This document shows positions 22,243-33,100 of a DNA stretch of 64,000 nt, piece after piece; positions within the stretch are counted from its first letter, which is position 1; every line of letters begins with the position of its first letter. The translations under genes and the position numbers were made by a program. The notes under the pieces were generated by a model that was not told where the DNA came from, made no database searches, and worked only from the letters and a program-made list of their open reading frames with translations. The stretch is from Cerrena zonata. Its lineage: Eukaryota > Basidiomycota > Agaricomycetes > Polyporales > Cerrenaceae. The DNA lies in the NCBI GenBank assembly GCA_038087015.1, contig JASBNA010000038.1, forward strand, positions 310,001-374,000, written 5' to 3'.

Positions 22243-22687
22243 AAGTAAGCCGCTTTCGAACGCATGTAATATCGTGCGAAACGGTTGAGTTACGAGGGAG
22301 TTATGCGATGTGGAAGGGTAGGGCGGCGGGGAAGTCGAAGCGCCGGCGAGCAAGCACTAACAGGTGATGGGGCGGGCGGGGGATAGGGCGCGGACGCGTG
22401 GAACGGGCGGGAGTATGGCGGGATAACTTACACATGTGGACATTGATGGGCCGGCAGTCTGGACTCCCGATCATATCTCATATGTTTGATGGCTATGTTT
22501 TGTCTCAACCGGATCACTTCTGGCTTGCCCAAAACAGCTCCAGAGGACGTTACTATAGAAGGCAAGGGATTCAAAAATACACAGGATATTGCGACTATGC
22601 GTGCAGAGGGCTTTTGGGGCCTAATAAGCTAGTTTGATGGCATGATCGATAAGGCTTGTAAGATAAGGGATGTGTGAGGTCCAGGTG
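22243..22687. repeat. Right terminal inverted repeat, ~445 bp
   Basis: Inverted copy of 11,929-12,373. Both copies keep a 79-codon open frame (22,398-22,637 here; 11,979-12,218 on the minus strand at left) reading outward, with five residue differences. The right terminus GGTCCAGGTG is followed at once by the CTCATCCA duplication. Confidence 0.92.
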
Positions 22688-22695
22688 CTCATCCA
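22688..22695. repeat. Target-site duplication, right copy (KDZ element)
   Basis: CTCATCCA, identical to 11,921-11,928. Joining the flanks through one copy gives the empty site CCACAGTG-CTCATCCA-TGCAAAG. Confidence 0.9.
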
Positions 22696-25600
22696 TGCAA
22701 AGTAGATCAAGCCTGTCCGCATATGGTAAGCGTAGTGATCAGAATGGAAAACTCCGTTAAAAGAGGTATAGGCCAAAACCTCGATGCACGTAAATTAGTC
22801 TTGCGATATGATTCTATATACAGTACCATGCGTTTGCCATGCGTATCTTCATGAGTGGAAGCAGTATAACTACGAGTGTGTTCGTCAGACGTACATTCTG
22901 AATGGGTGATAAGAAAGCAGTTTTATTATTCTCTTAAGATAGTATTAGAAATATAAATCTGGGTCCGATATTGCAAACAGCAGATAGCACTGAATAGAAT
23001 GGGTCTTTATATTTAGCTTTTCCCGAAAAGGACTTTAGAGGGATAGGCACGCATTAAGATATGAGTATTTTGAGGGCAACCAGCATCATTTTCCGATTTC
23101 ATATCGTAATTCACGATAAGGTAAATGAGCATCGATTTAAGTTCGTTAGCGGCGAGAAACCTGCCAGGACTGGTAGATATACACATGAGTCGACATTCGC
23201 TTCATCATGAGCTAAGGGGAATTCCACGCGTGCTTCCCATATCGAAGGGCGAAATACTCAGGGTATGTACTAGCGTATGAATACTCCATTCCCTGAGAAG
23301 AGGTGAGTTTATCTGACTTCTTTAGGTACCTCTAGGGATTAAATACTCGGCATAGGGGTAAAGATCTTCGTCGTATTGAATGGATAAGAGAGGTGCACTG
23401 ATAAAGATGTCAGGCGGGATCGTGATGCCATTGGAAAGAGTCACAGGTTTAAGCGTCTTGCGAAGCAGGTGGACTGAGACGCAAGTCAGAATATTACGGC
23501 CGCAATGAGATGGGAGCCGGAGAGGACCCACCAAGACGAGCGCCGTTAAACCGCTGGGATTCACGCATAAAATTATACTACGAGTTTAAAGATATTTCAG
23601 CAGGATTTACCTTTTGATAGTCCACTTCGAGCATTTACTGAGCATGAGTTGTAGACCTGAAGGCACTGATATAGGAAAGCAATGGGAGGTCGGTACTAAC
23701 GGTGGGAAGGGACCGTAACTATATTTAAAGCTTCAATATACGCAAAACCGGAGGAAAAAGTCAGTTGAGACTTACCCTTTTTGTAGACTACCACTTGGCA
23801 AATATAATGCACGATGGAAGGGCAATGATAAGAACGTAACGATATTACGCAGTAAATATCTGGAGAAAAGTTGCTTGCAGCTTGCTGTATTAGCTTTGCT
23901 GGATAGAATTGATACACTAGACGTAAGATCCACTCTCATTACTATCAACGGTGAGTACCTCTCAACTCCATTCTGAAATTGAGTCTGCCGATATCACGAA
24001 ATATTTTAATAGGTTATCGGACTGTAGAATGTGTTAGTCAAAATATTCATCTTCATTGCAGATCGGTCGGCAGAGAGAAATAGGTTTCACAGCGCTAGGG
24101 AGCAAGGTTTGTGCTGTTAGACTTCTCGGACTATGCAACCCTAACTTCTTGAACGATGTGAGGAATCAGTGTACCATGACGGAAGGAGGAAACCTAGCTG
24201 CCAGTGTCCGATGGGTTTCTACAAGTGCATTCTTTTCCAATGTGACCAGTCGGTATTACGTGTCTCGTGTCGCAACAAGGGTATAGCTCGCGGGTACGTT
24301 CCTTTCAGAATGGCACGTATTAAGGCTATAGAATATGGACGATCGAGGTCAGTAACATACTATCATACCTGGTGAGTTTGACAGACGCCGTTTTGTCAAA
24401 CTCTATGGGTTAGGCACTTTCCACTCAGAGTTAAAATCCAATATGGTAGTATATTGTAGCTATATACTACTACATGCATTCTTCCAATTTTCAGACGAAA
24501 CCGTCCAGAATTGCATCTGCCAGAGGACAATATGCTGATATGCAGCCTCATCTTCAAGCAGATCTTAGTAGATCGTTGCCTCGACGGATCCTCCTCAAAT
24601 GGGCAGATAAGATAGAAATATATATTTATAGCATAATCTAGTAGTCTGATTCTACGATTACAGTAGAGGTCAGAGTAGAGTTAACTTATCTTCCGAGTGT
24701 TCATGCAAATGTGACATGAGCTACTACAATTGCGTTCACACGCTCTTGTCAAACTCGCCAAGTTATGCTATACAAAAGTGCATGCCGATAGATGCCGACG
24801 TGACTGATTTGTGACCTCGCATTCAAACTCTACCACTTTCGAGCCCTCCACATCAAAATCGTGCCGAGGCATTCAGTTCCCTTCCTGTTTTTCAGAAGAC
24901 TTTTGGGACTTATTGCCAAGACAAACAGCTATACAACAGTGAAAGAATGGTGAAAAAATATTGAGTTTGGATAGAACCCGAGGCGTACCAGTGGGGAGCG
25001 TTCAAACTCACCGGGTATGATAGTATGTTAGAGCATTGGAACAGTCGGCGAGCGAGAAATGCGTACGCTGAGAACGGAGCTTCGGACAGTTACGTCAATA
25101 TGGTCACCAGTGACAGACGCTACAGACAAGGTTGCAGATACGCGCCATACAATGAAGCTGACATCGCATAGATCGTCGTGCACCTATAAATGCAATAATT
25201 TGTGGTCAAAACACAGCACAAGCTCTGCTAACGGAGGGGATTAAAGTCGGGACCGCCGGGCAACATGTGATTATTTGAAGTTTAAACTGACCCAGGATGA
25301 TATTTTTGAACGGCAACATTTTACGTTGGAGGGGGTAACTGAATTCAGCCTCCAGGAGAATATGCACGAAGTTGGCAGGGCGACAACCGCTCGAACTGAG
25401 ATCTCACAAGGATTCCTCGATCGACGATTGAATCGGTTGTTCATGATGATATTTCTGATGGTCACTCACGCCACTGTTCCAAGTGTAACTCTACAAGTTT
25501 TGCTTCTGGTACTGGCTCCTGTAAGCCTGCTGCTACTAGGCATAGGTAAAAACTCGGATTATTGGTTTTGTATCTCAGCGAAAGAAATATGTTATGATCG

Positions 25601-25890
25601 ATTAGATATCTTCAAATTTAAGCCACTTATAACGAATTATTGATGGGAACAGCCCCAAAAGTGGCAGCCGACTTCGTTAGGCCGCCACGAAGCAAAACTC
25701 CCGGCTTGCTTTTAACAGCTCATCATCTCGTCCTAAGACCACGAATCGAGTCCGTAGTCCTTTCTCTCGTTATCTCTGAACCTCTCTCCCAAACCGACGT
25801 TATAAGACAACAACGTGGTCCATAATATTGCCATCACTAAAACCGCATTACTAGTACTTCCCGGACCCGTCATAATTTCTTGATTTCACG
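22696..25890. other. Gene-poor decayed region right of the KDZ element
   Basis: Over 3 kb with no intact gene. It holds a P450 relic (annotated separately), a Cys-containing broken frame near 24,180-24,290 (CQCPMGFYKC), a stretch near 24,375-24,415 reading DRRRFVKLYGL, similar to the end of KDZ passenger 2, and an open frame 25,275-25,640 without family resemblance. Stops and frame changes are frequent and the DNA is AT-rich. Best described as a transposon and gene graveyard. Confidence 0.5.
23322..23510 (-). pseudogene. Cytochrome P450 fragment
   Basis: On the minus strand, LLRKTLKPVTLSNGITIPPD then IFISAPLLSIQYDEDLYPYAEYLIP matches the segment of a fungal P450 between the ExxR helix and the PERF loop: R-x-x-x-x-P-v-T-L-S-N-G-x-x-I-P-x-x ... 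D-x-x-x-Y-x-x-x-x-x-x-x-P. No heme loop follows and no oxygen-binding helix precedes it. The TLSNG-type sequence is unlike the two P450s at 38.7-47.2 kb, so it derives from a different subfamily. A dead remnant. Confidence 0.7.
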
Positions 25891-26595
25891 ATGGACTCTG
25901 AACACCAACCAGAACAAACATCAATACACGAGGAGCAAACAATTGAAGTTCCCGTCTCTGGGCTGGATTCAGACTCGGACTCAGAGTCAGAGATCGGAAG
26001 TCCGATTCCATTGCGAGCCCCCCAACCTCGTACAGTCAGCCTCATTCCGACAGTCCATATTGAAATGGCTGGCACACCCAGCCCCATTCCTTCTCCAGGA
26101 AACCCGGTAGACTGCTCACTACTTTCACCACCTGAACACCGCCGCTTTACTTCCAAACCTCGTACCCCCAAACCTCGCAGACCTGCATCTGCCCCTCCGA
26201 CAATTGTTACATTTGACAATCAAGTAACCTGTTTCGTTGAAAACTGGGATCCAGAACCACAGGAAGAAATCCATAGGTCTTCACTTCAGGACATTCGCCC
26301 TGGTGATTTAATCCGCCCAACACCCCTACTATGTAAGCACCACTGTTACTCAGAGATAATAATGTCCAATTCTTGACGTTTGTCTTATACTTCAGTTCGC
26401 CCTACAACATTTTGGAGGAAAATACCTCGGTCTGGTGTCCGCAGTGCTTCGTACTCTCCCTCATCACATCTCATTCGACGTTCAACGTTTATTGCGGCTG
26501 GCTTGTCCCTCGACCAACCGGTCGACGACATATCTGCTTTTGGAGTTGAATCTCGTGTTGGCGTTATCATCCTACCGTCTGATATACCTATCTAA
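25891..26595 (+). CDS. Hypothetical acidic Ser/Pro-rich protein, 213 aa
   Basis: Not recognised. Two exons, 25891-26332 and 26396-26595. The first 140 residues are acidic and disordered (SGLDSDSDSESEIGSP, then repeated Pro-Arg-Lys: KPRTPKPRRPASAPP). Then comes a more ordered stretch with VTFDNQVTCFVENWD, RPGDLIRPTPLL, and, after the intron, RPTTFWRKIPRSGVRS ... SRVGVIILPSDIPI. No signal peptide, TM or catalytic motif. The stop codon is followed after 5 bp by the ATG of the next gene on the same strand, so either the two are co-transcribed or the upstream gene ends inside the next gene's promoter. Confidence 0.6.
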
Positions 26596-26600
26596 AGTCA

Positions 26601-28652
26601 ATGCTTCATCTTCTCACAATATGCTTCGCTATCTGCCTCGCAACTGGTCGGCACATTGACCCACCTGGCGATGATTACCTGAAGAGGCAGGTTCTCCCAG
26701 GAACTGATACAACGAGTATCAACTGGTGGCCTTACCCGTCTTGGGGAGCAGAAACGTCCACATCGATGCCTACTCTTGCTGATACAGCACCTATAACAGC
26801 TGTCACCTCACTAGTGGCTGTCGTTACAGGTGGAGGGGCGAACACAATGCAGCCTATGACGATTCCTACACCTCTATCGTCTTTTGTGTCCTCACCCACC
26901 GATACACCAACGACTTCATCCGCAACAGCCTCACTTATTCTAATCACTGCTCTGCCTCCTGCGACATCTCCTGGGCGAGACAGGCCGCCACCGCCCAAAT
27001 CCTTCGACATCGTGTATCTTACTCCGCTATTTGCTGTACTGGGTGTCGCTGTAGGTGTCATATGTGCCTGGTTATTCCTTCGCTGGCATAGTCGAAAACA
27101 CGGTGTTGGACGTTACTCAGATGCACTTCAACCAGGGCCGGAATTCTTTATGCCTCCATCCAGACCAGCATCAGTTCGGTCGTATCTTCCACCGACAGGG
27201 ATCTCACGTGGGGACGCCCGTCCTCCTGGGCGCACCTCTTTGTCCTTCATGACTCACGAAGGCAGGCCTAATGATGAGCAGGCCGGAAGCTGGTTCAAGC
27301 GAATGCTATCCTCCCGTAGGGGTGGTCCGCAGGACAATATGCCCGTTCGTGCTAACACAGGACGTTCCTTAGCCAGGACAATCGATGGAGATGATTTTCA
27401 TATTACTTCTGACATTGATGAATACGATCCCTTCCTCGAAGTTCCGGCAGCAAGCAGAGGTACAACTGCAGGATCAAGCACGCTTGCTACAACAGACATG
27501 GCAAGATCACGTTCAATGCTCACGACATCATTTATTTCTCCTGGCTCACTTGGTGGTGAGGATGATTGGGCCGAGGTCCCGTATGACACGTTACGTCATA
27601 ACTCAATCCGCCGAGGGATTCTGGACAGATTGAAGAACGGTAGTCTATATAGACCTGGCCATAAACGGCAAGATTCCGATCTTCATGTCGAAGACGTGCG
27701 AGTGTCCTCTGAAGGCGTCTACTCTCCCGTTGCTATGCATGAATCTCCTACAAGGTGTCGGAGTCAAAGAAGCGACTATTCTACGGTCCCGCGAAGTATG
27801 ATCGAGGAAAGGAGTGTTCCGGGATTTAGGATTGTCGAAGAGGATCCCGAGGCGGTGTCAAGTATGCGTGGGAGCATCCATGGAGGGTGGAACTGGACAT
27901 TACCTTGGTCATCTGGTAACAAAGTTTCGCTTGAGGATAGGTTAACGCCTTTACCTTCCAGGCGTTCGCTCGTGGGGAAGAGTAAGAGTCGTTCTCCTTC
28001 CCCGACTAAATCACGCCCGTCGGCTTCGGAGGCAATTTCGAGAAATGCAGAACTAGCTCGACCCACAGGAGCACCACGAATTGACTCATCTGTTCTTCCT
28101 TCCAGTCCCGCATTACTCATGTCACCCCCACTTCAGGAGAAATTGTTCTTTGGTCCGGTGTCGTCCTCCATCCCAACCAGTGCTCACAAACTTCGTTCCG
28201 ACGGAAAGAGATCATCTCAAGACACATCTGGGGTTGACAGAGAGACTAGGAAGACCAATAAACTGCATACAAAGAAGACCCCTCCTTTACTCCCCTTCCC
28301 TTCCAGCAACAGTGACTCTCCTTACCGGAGCCGTTTAACCAAAGGACCGGTTCGTGCTAAAGGTGTTACATCAATCCTGTCTTCAGACTCGGTCAGCGCG
28401 ACGGACGATGCTCAACAGGCTGATGCACTCGACGGGCGGCATGCCTCGCGTCACGGAGCATTGAACAAGGTAGACGAAATTATGGCGCGTGGTTGGAGCG
28501 AACGTGAACTTAGAGGGGATGAGATTACGAGGAGTCCTACGATGTTCGGAGCATTGGCTGTCCCGGAGCATTCACCCCTCGCCCAACAATGGAACCAGGA
28601 ACTGGATGCAATGAGTGGTATTGACGAACGCTTGGCCAAGTCCAGAATCTGA
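26601..28652 (+). CDS. Single-pass membrane protein with Ser/Thr-rich ectodomain, 683 aa
   Basis: One uninterrupted exon of 684 codons, unusual in this window. The N-terminus is a signal peptide (LHLLTICFAICLATG). A ~120-residue Ser/Thr/Pro-rich extracellular stretch follows, suited to O-mannosylation, then one TM helix at about residues 137-160 (LTPLFAVLGVAVGVICAWLF) with a basic stop-transfer (RWHSRKHG). The ~520-residue cytoplasmic tail is Ser/Arg-rich with many RxxS sites (RSRSMLTTS, KSKSRSPSPTKSR). The architecture resembles fungal wall-stress or mucin-type sensors but lacks a WSC or Cys-rich domain, so no function is assigned. Confidence 0.75.
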   Translation: MLHLLTICFAICLATGRHIDPPGDDYLKRQVLPGTDTTSINWWPYPSWGAETSTSMPTLADTAPITAVTSLVAVVTGGGANTMQPMTIPTPLSSFVSSPTDTPTTSSATASLILITALPPATSPGRDRPPPPKSFDIVYLTPLFAVLGVAVGVICAWLFLRWHSRKHGVGRYSDALQPGPEFFMPPSRPASVRSYLPPTGISRGDARPPGRTSLSFMTHEGRPNDEQAGSWFKRMLSSRRGGPQDNMPVRANTGRSLARTIDGDDFHITSDIDEYDPFLEVPAASRGTTAGSSTLATTDMARSRSMLTTSFISPGSLGGEDDWAEVPYDTLRHNSIRRGILDRLKNGSLYRPGHKRQDSDLHVEDVRVSSEGVYSPVAMHESPTRCRSQRSDYSTVPRSMIEERSVPGFRIVEEDPEAVSSMRGSIHGGWNWTLPWSSGNKVSLEDRLTPLPSRRSLVGKSKSRSPSPTKSRPSASEAISRNAELARPTGAPRIDSSVLPSSPALLMSPPLQEKLFFGPVSSSIPTSAHKLRSDGKRSSQDTSGVDRETRKTNKLHTKKTPPLLPFPSSNSDSPYRSRLTKGPVRAKGVTSILSSDSVSATDDAQQADALDGRHASRHGALNKVDEIMARGWSERELRGDEITRSPTMFGALAVPEHSPLAQQWNQELDAMSGIDERLAKSRI

Positions 28653-30172
28653 CTGAAACGGCGAATTTCGGACTAGTTGGTGGACATTTCAATTTAGGAT
28701 TTCAGTATAGCGGCTTTTGTTTGCATGTGTATGACGTGAATCACAGTTCCTTTCAGTGCATCAGTTGAGCCGTTCAATACACACGAGGCTGCGAAGCTTA
28801 TGACAGGATGATCGACATCGGTATACTATTTCTCTAAGCGGCCATCAAATCATAAAGGATTGACTGCTAAAAGTAAGTTCATACACGGAACTCTTTCACA
28901 TCCTTGAGTGCTGTGTATTTCATTCTACAAAATGAAGCACTTCAATACATCGTACGTCAGCCCGGTTGTTCTCCGTCATCGAGGTTAACAGGTGCACTGT
29001 TCGATTTGGTCCCTTCGGTGCCGTGGGTACGGTTTGGCGGCCCAACTTTGTACAAGGTGCCTCTTCGACTCAGATGCGTTATCTCCAGACGTGGCTTTAC
29101 ATATACATACAAGGTATAGTCGCTAAGTCTCGGTGCATGGCCGTTCCGAGGAATCGAATCTTGAGTTCTCTACTACATCGACATCTCAAGGCACTCGTCT
29201 AATTATTTCTATATGTTCAGACGTCCAAAGCCGGTGATTCAACAGAGCTGTTCGGGTCAAACAACTCAAGAAGCTTGGAACATATGGATATGTTCATCAC
29301 TATGCGAATATCAAACATTGAAGAAACATGGATGTGATGAAGGAATGGTGTTTTACGAACGGTAAACAGCTAATCCAGGAGATAAGCATAAACACACCCG
29401 AGAGTTAGGCACATGGCTTCTGTAGGTGAATTAGATTGGGAAGGCACAAGAGTGTGACAGTTTGAATACGACTACACAGCTTCGCCTACATTAACTGCGG
29501 CATTTTAGAGAATGAAGCTGACCCGGGGATTTCTGTAAAGTAGGCAAAGTCCGTGACTATGGCAAGGTACGTGTGCGTCGTTCGGACGACTAGACAGTAA
29601 TGATCTCGACGTCTAAAGATATCTGTTCTTACCTGGATAGAGGAGGGTTGGGTAGTATATGATGTTGATTCTGCTCGTTGCAGTTGCAAAAGATATGTGA
29701 TTTGTTTCACTAGATATGATCAATCAAGCAAAAATTGAAACACTGGGGTCTTTGATCTGAAAGGTAGAAACAAGTCATTCGTCTGAATTTGTAACCATAC
29801 CGTACCTTGCCGATGAGACCAAAAAGCAATCTGCCCTGATAGGTGAGACGGATTAGATACTGAGAAGGCAGAAAATGCCTCCCGTCATGGAAGGGTCTCT
29901 GCAGTGACGGTATGATCAAACTATCAAGCGATAGACGCGCTTTCAGACTACCATGACACTGCCTGCGAACCTTGACCTCCTCTACAGTCTTCGAGCTTCT
30001 TGTACTCGTTCAGCCGGGAGCTAGATCATTCCGAGCTGTTACACAGCGAACTGTCTTCCGCACTTCTTGGGCACAGCCTAGGGAAGCAGGTTGGGTATAG
30101 AAAAGTAGTTATATAGACGATTGGCGAGAGAAAAGTCGAGGCAAGTCGTGTTCCTCAAGATCTGACGAGATC
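28653..30172. other. Intergenic, 1.5 kb
   Basis: No supported gene. Short frames near 28,904-29,200 (+) and 29,486-29,919 (-) have no resemblance to known families. Contains the 3' region of the membrane protein gene and the promoter of the Zn2Cys6 factor. Confidence 0.5.
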
Positions 30173-33100
30173 ATGGAACGCTTCGCCAGCGCTGATGCTT
30201 TTAATTCTGGGACGGGTACGACTCAGGTACGGCGCCAGCCCACGGTCGCAGGTACTCTTATAACTACAACTGGTCTGCCTACTATATTCACCTCTACCAT
30301 TGTGGCTGACCATCGCGTGCAACCTGGGGAAGGCGGTATGTCATCCTGTTTTGGTCATCCTTGACGATCGTTGCTTTTGATCGGCAATTGATGTATGCTC
30401 GCTCCTCTTGACAGGTCCCTTCACCGCCAATTGGCAGCCCTCCGTCTCCTCCTCCTCTCCTTCTCCTTCCACCACCTCAACAACCCGGTCTTCGAGTGTG
30501 CAGACTTCACAGTCAAACCAGCCCGCGCCTTCCATGATCGCACCACCCATGTATTACGAGCATGGTCAAGCAGAGGCACAGGGTGAACATGAGTTTCAGC
30601 GATGGGTACAATCTTATGGCCAGGGACATTTCACCTTCACCGCAAATCCAACTCCCGGCATGGCGACCGTACCTCAGATGACGTTTGACCCCCAACTAGC
30701 CCAGCACCCACAGCCCGATATGACTTCCACATCATTACATGGCTTGGAGTCCAATGTGCAAATGCAGCCCCCATCTCAGGATCAATTTTTTGTAACGGAT
30801 TACCCTGTGGCAGGTACCTCTGGTAATCCTTCCGGGTACAACCAGCCCTTTGTGCCAAACCGAGCTCATAACCCGACTTCTATCGGGCCCCACAACACAG
30901 CTCGACGCGTACAACCTCAATTTTCTTCCGCCGAGTACGCTACTCAGCAGGGCTTCCCCCAGCAGGAATTTGTACAGGGCACTATTTTCCCCCCACATCA
31001 CCAGCAGGCTCAACTCCCACAGACTACACGCACACAGGGTAATTCGGGAAATCAAATTTTCTATAATTCCATCCCAAATACGGCTAATCAGCAGTCTCAC
31101 CTAACGTATTCCACATTCGGTCAAGGCTCAGATCATTTAGCTGTACCGAGTTCATATACTCCGTCCTCAGACACAACAGCTCCCCCCTCATCGATGTCTC
31201 CGTCCTCCTTTGGTGGTACTGACGACGGACAATCCTTCCATTCCCGCACATCTCCGCAACCTAGCACTGTCACGCCATCTGTCGCCCCAGCATCACAGCA
31301 GATCCCCGTCCCCAACATGCCGAAACGTGATCGCAGTGTAGCAAAACCGAAAGGAAAGCAGCCCAACCCCAAACGCGCAAGACAAGAGAGCGAAAGTGGC
31401 TCCGACGACGAGGATGATGGTGCAGACCAACCCACTGTTCCACCCCTCAAGGGACCGTCCCCACAAACACGACTGTGAGCCCCACCATCTAGACCTCCCA
31501 GAACCATGTGCTAATCTTTGAATCCCCTATTTCCTTGACACTATCTGTACCGCTTTTTGGAACTTTTACCTTGCGGACTACGAACCCCCGCTGACTTATA
31601 CCAACGTCCGGGCTTTCCTCTTCTCCGACTAAACGCCCGTTAAATCGATTCTTTCAATTCGGAACTCATACCGATTTGGCTCTACGATGAAGCCCTGGAG
31701 CTTGCACACATTGCAAGAAGCTCAAGGCAAGTGAAAACGACATCTTTGTTTCACACCGTTGTATCATTAACCCATTTCTATCTCCTTGCGTGTATGGTGT
31801 CGTTTCTATCGGATCGGGGCGCTATTTCTGTTCCTACTAACAGATGAAATGCGACTTCCCGAAAGACGAGAACACGTGCAAAAGATGTAAGCAGAGTGGA
31901 CATCACTGCATTGTTGAAGGTCGTAAACCCCGTAATACACCCAAGTAAGTTTGTGTTTTCTTTTCAACTATTCGTCAGTTCCCTCAGCTACCATTCCGGC
32001 GCTTGGCGTCTGATCGTGCTATGTCCTGGTTTCCTCTTAAACCCACCGGTACAACCAAAATCTCCTCCTCAACATCCCCTCATTTAAGAGCTATATCTCA
32101 TCATCTCTTCACTATATTATCATGAATTCTCCTACCCCTCCCACTCTCTCAGACCCTGGCCGGTCGAACACAACGCTGACCATGTCTGATCATAGCAAAC
32201 GGGAGTATTTACTGGCTCAAATTCGTCAGAAAGACGCTGTTATCGAGTCCTTGTTGAGACAGGCGAGTATCTTCTTCCACGTACGATGAAGCCATCTAGA
32301 TACTAAATTCAGAATATTTTGTTTTAGCTTCACAACCCATATGTAGCAACACCCATGTCAATTGCGTCCTACCGCATGGCAACCTCACCATCTGACCAGA
32401 ATAACCAGAACGTACTGGCTTGGCTCGAAAGGATGGAGGCTAGCGTTCAGACTGCAGGAACCTCTGCTGGACTGAAGGCCTTCCAGTTGGACTCTCGTTC
32501 TCGAACTGAAGACCCCGCAGAAGACGTTTCTGACGACGACACTGATGATGGGGTCGATGATCCCACAGAACGCGGTACACAGGCTGATCAGGATGCCGGA
32601 GATGACGAGAAACTCTACTCGCTCCCTGATTCTACCGTTCCCATCGGCTTGATTGCCCGTGTGTCCCTGAGCGACAAGAGAAAGCTAAAGGGAAGGGAGC
32701 AAAGTCAGGAGACTGAAGATGATGACGACCTGGTAGGTTTGACGTGAGGCTCGATCTTGGAGGCTACTTAACTAACTCGCGGTCAGGGGGTGGCAAACGA
32801 GACATACTTCGTTCCCGGTCAGTTGCGTCCCGTTAATGCCAGTCGTGTGAGGATCCTGACTTCCTCTAGGACCCGCGTATGATCTCCGAGCTCGTGCGGA
32901 CTTGATTCAACAGTATAGTCCGCCGGAAATCATCGTGCATGGACTGGTGACACCCGACGACGTCACTAAACTTTTTGAGATGTACGTCTTCCCCACGCCT
33001 ATACACAATCTGAAGATCGAACTGAAGCTTTGATCTAGATTCTATGCACGCCTTAACGTAAGACTCAGCTTCTTGCTGTTGCTTCTCTCGATCTGAAGTT

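Larger units (their letters stand above)
11929..22687. mobile_element. Complete KDZ-superfamily DNA transposon, 10.76 kb
   Basis: The element is bounded by CACCTGGACC...GGTCCAGGTG inverted termini and a perfect 8-bp duplication. It contains one intact transposase gene (minus, left half) and three plus-strand passenger genes in the right half. Transposase and passenger 1 diverge from a 162-bp gap. All four models close in phase without stops, and the TIR copies differ only slightly, so the insertion is young and probably autonomous. KDZ elements are known in agaricomycetes as large transposons carrying cysteine-cluster, HMG and sometimes TET/JBP genes. No TET/JBP dioxygenase is present here. 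Confidence 0.93.

Noticed and set aside
11929..22687. Possibility that the large repeat pair is a segmental inversion rather than a transposon
   Set aside because: The perfect 8-bp direct duplication outside the inverted ends and a transposase of the expected superfamily inside favour transposition.
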